Below, in pieces: positions 58,378 through 64,000 of a DNA stretch of 64,000 nucleotides. The notes under the pieces were generated by a model that did no database searches, was not told the DNA's origin, and saw only the letters and a program-made list of their open reading frames with translations. Source of the DNA: Ceriagrion tenellum. Its lineage: Eukaryota; Arthropoda; Insecta; Odonata; Coenagrionidae. Position 1 is the first letter of the stretch. Each line of letters begins with the position of its first letter. The position numbers and the translations under genes were made by a program. The stretch is from the NCBI GenBank assembly GCA_963169105.1, contig OY720644.1, positions 1,943,001-2,007,000 of the forward strand. Direction: 5' to 3'.

Positions 58378-59028
58378 TGTTGACAGACGAAGAGTTTAAT
58401 AGAGTATACTGATTCTCAAAACCCGTAGTGATCGAGTGTATTCTTCTTAGAACTAATGTTCATATATCGACACTTTCCGCGAGGACTGACAGTTCCTCTT
58501 GTGCTACTGTGGCTCACTGCTTTGAGATTTTACGCTTAGGCATCAATATGTAATTGTTGAAATCATATTAAAAATTAAAAAAAATATATCACAGCGGTTT
58601 TTAATCACGAAGTATTTTTAAAAATCTCCATGCTGAATTTTACATCGGCCGAAATTGACATGAATGTTTCACTCGTAAGCTATCATCAAAAATATTTAAA
58701 ATTTTCTTTATCGAAAATGATCAGTTATAAATACTGTTACTGCAATTCTTCGTCTTCTTTGGTGTTTTACGTACATATGTAGGGGTTGCTAGATCTGTTT
58801 CACAGTCAACGGTGTCCAGAACTGTGAAACATAACTAATCTTTTAGCCGTCCAAATAGTTGACACCATCAGGCCGCCTGTTTCGTACGATGTTCAGGCGA
58901 CGAATAGGTATCTCTTTGTGAAAATAGAAAAAAGAGGAGACCACACTTATGGTCGGACAATTCCTGACGTTAAACAGCACACGCTACATCATCAACACTT
59001 GACGGAATACGAGATTACTGTTTGTTGA
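58378..59028 (+). pseudogene. HARBI1-like transposase remnant, element 1
   Basis: 'LTDEEFNRVY', a stop, 'FSKPVVIECILLRTNVHIST' and 'LSARTDSSSCATVAHCFEIL' (58,378-58,545), then a damaged helix-turn-helix region (58,795 on, with a small deletion relative to element 3). The F-x-x-x-Y-R-F-S-K and 'PHISTLSARTDSL'-like stretches are typical of Harbinger transposase N-termini. No DDE catalytic domain is visible. Confidence 0.65.
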
Positions 59029-59774
59029 TTTTCCCTAGCAATGCCTTCATTAATGTCGAATAATCATAAGAAATAATTCTAATGTAGGCACGGATAATTC
59101 ATTTTTATCAAAAAAACATTGCCAATCCATTTTTTATTTTCATTTTCAATATGCAGTTAATAAAACTATATACTCAACTTGAATAAAAATTTAACGATAC
59201 CCACAAAATGTTTTGCCTCTTCAATTTCTCATACCACTCAAAAATAAACAAACATCCAATCTGTAATTCAACAATTACAAATTATCCCAAATAATTAGAG
59301 ATTCATGAATCAGTGATCTATGAATATGACATTTGAATGATTCATCCCGTCTATGAATACCGGCCTAAGGCCGGTATTCATAGACGGGATGAATAATCAA
59401 TGATTGCTGAATCAACGATTATTCGTCAATCATCGATTATTTGATTTATGTATTCATAGACAGAAAACAATCTCCAATTCATGAATCACTGATTCATGAA
59501 TCTCTAATTATTTGGGACAATCTGTAATTGGTGAATTACAGATTGGATGTATGTTTATTTTTGAGTGGTATGAGAAATTGAAGAGGCAAAACATTTTGTG
59601 GGTATCGTTAAATTTTTATTCAAGTTGAGTATATAGTTTTATTAATTGCATATTGAAAAAGAAAATAAAAAATGGATTGGCAATGTTTTTTTGATAAAAA
59701 TGAATTAGCCGTGCCTACATTAGAATTATTTCTTATGATTATTCAACGTTAATGAAGGCGTTGCTAGGGAAAAA

Positions 59775-60014
59775 TCAACAAACAGTAATCTCGTATTCCG
59801 GCAAGTGTTGATGATGTAGCGTGTGCTGTTTAACGTCAGGAATTGTCCGACCATAAGTGTGGTCTCCTCTTTTTTCTATTCTCACAAAGAGACAACTGAG
59901 GCACCTATTCGTCGCCTGAACATCATAAGAAACAGGCGGCCTGATGGTGTCAGCTATTTGGACGGCCAAAAGATTAGTTATATGTTTCACAGTTTTGGAC
60001 ACCGTTGGCTGCGA
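59775..60014 (-). pseudogene. HARBI1-like HTH fragment, element 2
   Basis: Minus frame 'TVSKTVKHITNLLAVQIADT' then 'IRPPVSYDVQATNRC', a Harbinger transposase helix-turn-helix segment. The frame continues with unrelated residues to a stop instead of into the DDE domain. The plus-strand frame over the same bases (59,823-60,047) is an antisense shadow. Confidence 0.65.
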
Positions 60015-60221
60015 AACAGAATTAGAAATCCCTACATATGTACGTAAATCACCTAAGAAGACGAAGAGTAGCAGTAGCTGTATTTATAACTGATCATTAC
60101 CGATAAAGAAAATTTGTAATAAGTTATCAGTAGCAATTGATGATAGCTTACGAGTAAAACATTCGTGGAAATTTCGGCCGAGGTTAAATTCAGCATGAAG
60201 ATTTTTTTAAATACTACATGA

Positions 60222-60449
60222 TTAAAAACCGCTGTGATATATTTTTAAAAATTTGTAATATGATTTCAACAATTCAATATTGATGCCTAAGCGTAAAATC
60301 TCAAAGCAATGAGCCACAGTAGCACAAGAGGAACTGTCAGTCCTCGCGGAAAGTGTCGATATATGAACATTAGTTCTAAGAAGAATACACTCGATCACTA
60401 CGGGTTTTGAGAATCGGTATCCTCTATTAAACTCTTCGTCTGTCAACAC
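60222..60449 (-). pseudogene. HARBI1-like N-terminal fragment, element 2
   Basis: Minus frame 'LTDEEFNRGYRFSKPVVIEC', 'ILLRTNVHISTLSARTDSSS', 'CATVAHCFEILRLG'. Element 2 keeps this block free of stops, with the same sequence as element 3 except for a few residues. No ATG precedes it. Confidence 0.65.
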
Positions 60450-60672
60450 TCAAGTTTATTGTTACAGCAAGTTAGATTACGGACTTTAAACAGAGATTGA
60501 CGTACATAATAAGCGGTCCATCACCAGACCCCAGTGAGGCCATTGACATTAAACATTCACCCTGGAGTACGAATTTCGTGGAAAGTATCACGATAAAAAA
60601 GGCGAGGTGAAGTCATATGATATGACATGTAACTCGGAGGAAAAAATTCTCTCTAGTCGTGAATATAGAGAT

Positions 60673-60758
60673 GGAAAAAAGAAAGGCCGCCGAGAGTCTC
60701 GAACCCTTAGCCGTTACCCACACGTACGAACCCGCGACGCTCACCACTACACCATACA
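60673..60758 (-). ncRNA. tRNA-like Pol III module in Harbinger element 2
   Basis: Minus sense: A box TGGTGTAGTGGTGAGC (60,739-60,754), B box GGTTCGAGACT (60,695-60,705), then an interrupted T run (complement of 60,673-60,684). The middle differs in length and sequence from element 1, while both boxes are kept. Element 3 is inserted about 25 bp upstream of the A box. Confidence 0.55.
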
Positions 60759-61629
60759 CACCTAGGTAACAATGGGCGATAATAAGGCCGGTATTCATAG
60801 TCCTCAATAATCACAGATTCGGTTCAATCTATAATTATATCTCTAATAATTACTGTTTCTTATTCATAGTCGTCAAAGAAACAGTGATTCGTCAATCGAT
60901 GATTCTTGAATCAGAGATTCATCAATCTCTGAATATTATGTATTCATAGTCGTCAAATAATCATTGTTTGTAGTTCTAGTATTCATAGTCTAGCAAACTG
61001 TAATTATTTGGCCAAATAATCATTGATTCGTGAATTAAGCTCTCCACCGTAATTAATTAGAGTTTTTCTTTGTTGGACGTCGGTAGTTCTGTGATTGTTT
61101 ACGACATATTCTCGACATGTCTTTACGTTCCAACTGTACTATTTTATACGGTGCTAAAGGCATAGAATAGTCTATATACTCTAGATGAACGTCTTGAATT
61201 GATTAGGATTATTGACTACCTTGAACTGATTAGGGTTTCCGTGCAATGGAAATTCGTTCGGATATATTAGCGTATGTGATTGCCGATGACGATGTACAAG
61301 CGTATCACTAAAGGCTGCGAAAAACACACATTAGGGATCCAACAAATCCAAATTACTCACATGGGGAGACTACGTACCCTGACTCGCCGATTTGAATGCC
61401 GTATTAACTATGTCGTGCACGAGGTCAAAGGCTAGTTCGCCTTGGACCTCGTCAAACGTATCCTAGTTGTATTGTAATTAATCAGTTTATAATCAGAAAT
61501 ATCCGCCCTTAGTATAAAAATGTTGGGAAAAGTTACTCTCGCTAGGTTGTTCCGGAGCCTCACATCACCCGTCTCAGCCTCAAAGCGACTTTGTCTATTA
61601 CTATTATTATTGCCTTTCCAGCATAGGCA

Positions 61630-61708
61630 TGTTTGGTGTAGTGGTGAGCGTCGCGGTATAGAACGTAAGGGATGTGCGGTTCGAGACTCTCGGCCGCCGT
61701 TTTTTTTT
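61630..61708 (+). ncRNA. tRNA-like Pol III module in Harbinger element 3
   Basis: A box TGGTGTAGTGGTGAGC (61,634-61,649), B box GGTTCGAGACT (61,678-61,688), 9-T run (61,700-61,708). Acceptor-stem pairing is weaker than in element 1. Confidence 0.55.
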
Positions 61709-61929
61709 CCATCTCTATATTCAAGACTAGTGAGAATTTTTTCCTCCGAGTTACATGTCATATCATATGACTTCACCTCGCCTTTTTTATCGTGATACTT
61801 TCCACGAAATTCGTACTCCAGGGTGAATGTTTAATGTCAATGGCCTCACTGGGGTCTGGTGATGGACCGCTTATTATAAACGTCAATCTCTGTTTAACAC
61901 CCGTAATCTAACTTGCTGTAACAATAGAC

Positions 61930-62137
61930 TTGAGTGTTGACAGACGAAGAGTTTAATAGAGGATACCGATTCTCAAAACCCGTAGTGATCGAGTGTATTC
62001 TTCTTAGAACTAATGTTCATATATCGACACTTTCCGCGAGGACTGACAGTTCCTCTTGTGCTACTGTGGCTCATTGCTTTGAGATTTTACACTTAGGCAC
62101 CAATGTTGAATTGTTGAAATCATATTACAAATTTTAA
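61930..62137 (+). pseudogene. HARBI1-like N-terminal fragment, element 3
   Basis: 'LTDEEFNRGYRFSKPVVIEC' through 'RTDSSSCATVAHCFEILHLG' and on to a stop. It matches Harbinger transposase N-terminal sequence upstream of the helix-turn-helix region. The apparent start is GTG in a longer open stretch, so no real initiation codon is implied. Confidence 0.65.
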
Positions 62138-62368
62138 AAAATATATCACAGCGGTTTTTAATCACGCAGTATTTAAAAAAATCTTCATGCTGAATTTAAC
62201 CTCGGCCGAAATTTCCACGAATGTTTTACTCGTAAGCTATCATCAATTGCTACTGATAACTTATTACAAATTTTCTTTATCGGTAATGATCAGTTATAAA
62301 TACAGCTACTGCTACTCTTCGTCTTCTTAGGTGATTTACGTACATATGTAGGGATTTCTAATTCTGTT

Positions 62369-62608
62369 TCGCAGCCAACGGTGTCCAAAACTGTGAAACA
62401 TATAACTAATCTTTTGGCCGTCCAAATAGCTGACACCATCAGGCCGCCTGTTTCTTATGATGTTCAGGCGACGAATTGGTGCCTCAGTTGTCTCTTTGTG
62501 AGAATAGAAAAAAGAGGAGACCACACTTGTGGTCGGACAATTCCTGACGTTAAACAGCACCCGCTACTTCATCAACACTTTGCGGAATACGAGATTACTG
62601 TTTGTTGA
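62369..62608 (+). pseudogene. HARBI1-like HTH fragment, element 3
   Basis: 'VSQPTVSKTVKHITNLLAVQ' followed by 'IADTIRPPVSYDVQATNWC': the S-Q-P-T-V-S-x-T-V helix-turn-helix of Harbinger transposases. It ends at 62,608 with no catalytic domain, so the element depends on a transposase from elsewhere. Confidence 0.7.
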
Positions 62609-63015
62609 TTTTCCCTAGCAACGCCTTCATTAACGTTGAATAATCATAAGAAATAATTCTAATGTAGGCACGGCTAATTCATTTTTATCAAAAAAACATT
62701 GCCAATCCATTTTTATTTTCTTTTTCAATATGCAATTAATAAAACTATATACTCAACTTGAATAAAAATTTAACGATACCCACAAAATGTTTTGCCTCTT
62801 CAATTTCTCATACCACTCAAAAATAAACATACATCCAATCTGTAATTCACCAATTACAGATTGTCCCAAATAATTAGAGATTCATGAATCAGTGATTCAT
62901 GAATTGGAGATTGTTTTCTGTCTATGAATACATAAATCAAATAATCGATGATTGACGAATAATCGTTGATTCAGCAATCATTGATTATTCATCCCGTCTA
63001 TGAATACCGGCCTAA

Positions 63016-63820
63016 TAGTAATACGCAAAGTCGCTGAGGCTGATTGAGACGGGTGATGTGAGGCTCCGGAACAACCTAGCGAGAGTAACTGTTCCCAGCT
63101 TTTTTATACTAAGGGCGGATATTTCTGATTATAAACTGATTAATTACAATACAACTAGGATACGTTTGACGAAGTCCAAGGCGAACTAGCCTTTGACCTT
63201 GTGCACGACATAGTAAATACGGCATTCAAATCGGCGAGTCAGGGTACGTACTCTCCACATGTGAGTAATTTGGATTTGTTGGATCCCTAATGTGTGTTTT
63301 TCGCAGCCTTTAGTGATACGCTGGTACATCGTCATCGGCAATCACATACGCCAATATATCCGAACGAATTTCCATTGCACGGAAATCTTAATCAATTCAA
63401 GGTAATCAATAATCCTAATCAATTCAACACGTTCATATAGAGTATTCTATGTCTTTAGCACCGTATAAAATTGTACAGTTGGAACGTAAAGACACGAATA
63501 TGTCGTAAGCAACCACAGAACTACCGACGTCCAACAAAGAAAAACTAATTAATTACGGTCGAGAGCTTAATTCACGAATCAATGATTATTTGGCCAAATA
63601 ATTACAGTTTGCTTGACTATGAATACTAGAACTATAAACAATGATTATTTGACGACTATGAATACATAATAATCAGAGATTGATGAATCTCTGATTCAAG
63701 AATCATCGATTGACGAATCACTGATTCTTTGACGACTATGAATAAGAAACGGTAATTAATTAGAGATATAATCATAGATTGAAACGAATCTGTAATTATT
63801 GAGGACTATGAATACCGGCC
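63016..63820 (-). mobile_element. Harbinger element 2, 5' part (minus orientation)
   Basis: Reverse complement of the first ~800 bp of the element type, including the repeated TATTCATAGTC words, ending at the terminal repeat before TAA (63,821-63,823). It closes the insertion in MITE copy C. Confidence 0.88.
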
Positions 63821-63823
63821 TAA

Positions 63824-64000
63824 GTGTTAGAAATTCCTCATTTCGTAAATAATGCCTCTCTGGAGTGCGTACACGTACCGTTTCTCATGTAAAAGGGCTG
63901 GTATTCTTCGTCAAATATCTCCGATAGTAATGTGGTAATGGGTTGTAATTTTGGTGTCATTAGAAGGGCGAGATATTTTTCCTTAAAATGAGACCAAATT
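63824..64000 (+). mobile_element. TTAA-flanked MITE, copy C, right half (runs off window)
   Basis: Continues 'gtgttagaaattcctcattt' exactly where copy A has 'gtgttagaaagacctcattt', then 'cgtaccgtttctcatgtaaa' and onward. The right terminal repeat lies beyond the window edge. Confidence 0.85.

Larger units (their letters stand above)
57235..59365 (+). mobile_element. PIF/Harbinger-type transposon, element 1
   Basis: 2,131 bp with terminal inverted repeats GGCCGGTATTCATAG at both ends and TAA on each side (57,232-57,234; 59,366-59,368). TIRs plus a 3-bp TWA target fit PIF/Harbinger. Internal order: 5' subterminal zone with four TATTCATAGTC words (57,240-57,440), an AT-rich unique part, tRNA-like module (58,072-58,151), HARBI1-like transposase fragments (58,378-58,560 and about 58,795-59,028), and a 3' zone rich in 'gattcatgaatc'. 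Transposase frames are broken, so it is non-autonomous. It shares its right TAA with element 2. Confidence 0.88.
59369..60782 (-). mobile_element. Harbinger element 2, 3' part (minus orientation)
   Basis: Begins with the inverted terminal repeat directly after the TAA shared with element 1 and is collinear, in reverse, with the 3' half of element 3. It stops at 60,782, where element 3 is inserted at a TAA. The 5' part continues at 63,016-63,820; joined, the copy is about 2.22 kb, as long as element 3. Confidence 0.88.
60786..63012 (+). mobile_element. PIF/Harbinger-type transposon, element 3, nested in element 2
   Basis: 2,227 bp with complete TIRs and TAA on both sides (60,783-60,785; 63,013-63,015). 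Order as in element 1. It is inserted into the TTATTATTA stretch that element 2 carried just upstream of its tRNA-like module (compare 61,600-61,615 in element 3 itself). High similarity to element 2 points to recent activity. Confidence 0.9.

Noticed and set aside
59823..60047. Conserved 74-aa frame present in elements 2 and 3 (also 62,336-62,560 minus)
   Set aside because: It is the antisense of the HARBI1-like HTH block; conservation comes from the element copies being similar.

Overview
The window looks like nuclear DNA from a large, repeat-rich invertebrate genome, most probably an arthropod. It is AT-rich, has no operons or long intact reading frames, and carries remains of non-LTR retrotransposons (RTE-like and CR1/jockey-like), a Penelope-like element, a further reverse transcriptase/RNase H element, PIF/Harbinger DNA transposons, several MITE families and tRNA-derived modules. 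I cannot narrow the species. I found no host protein-coding exon that I would defend; every recognisable coding stretch is transposon-derived and broken by stops or frameshifts.

Layout. 1-1.7 kb: minus-strand LINE (endonuclease tail plus reverse transcriptase). 1.8-12.2 kb: an interspersed repeat, a tRNA-Ser-like SINE head, then mostly featureless DNA. 12.2-18.2 kb: MITEs (three copies of a TTAA-flanked family, one TTA-flanked element) and a 67-bp tandem duplication. 19.1-23.9 kb: a decayed transposase-like gene and five LINE tail pieces. 23.8-24.0 kb: a perfect 84-bp inverted repeat. 24.5-27.25 kb: a Penelope-like element with a hammerhead-like stem-loop at its 3' side. 29.86-30.31 kb: an odd MITE built of short palindromic units. 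31.4-33.75 kb: the longest coding relic, an RTE-like LINE with its reading frame kept across four stops. 34-50 kb: a MITE, three more inverted-repeat hairpins, LINE tails and purine/pyrimidine tracts. 53.5-54.35 kb: RT/RNase H relic. 56.6-64 kb: another hairpin, then a TTAA MITE split by three Harbinger elements.

Two patterns stand out. First, at 57,235-63,820 three 2.1-2.2 kb Harbinger-type elements sit in one TAA target. Two lie tail to tail sharing a TAA, and the third is inserted into the second. All three carry, upstream of a truncated HARBI1-like transposase, a tRNA-like module with A box, B box and a T-run: a Pol III-type unit captured inside a DNA transposon. Second, five separate inverted-repeat hairpins (23.8, 37.2, 41.4, 45.8 and 56.6 kb) share with the Penelope-like 3' region a loop-side core of the form CTGANGA-W-stem-GAAA, close to a hammerhead core but with one extra base. 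They look like one family of Penelope-type terminal repeats left as head-to-head pairs.
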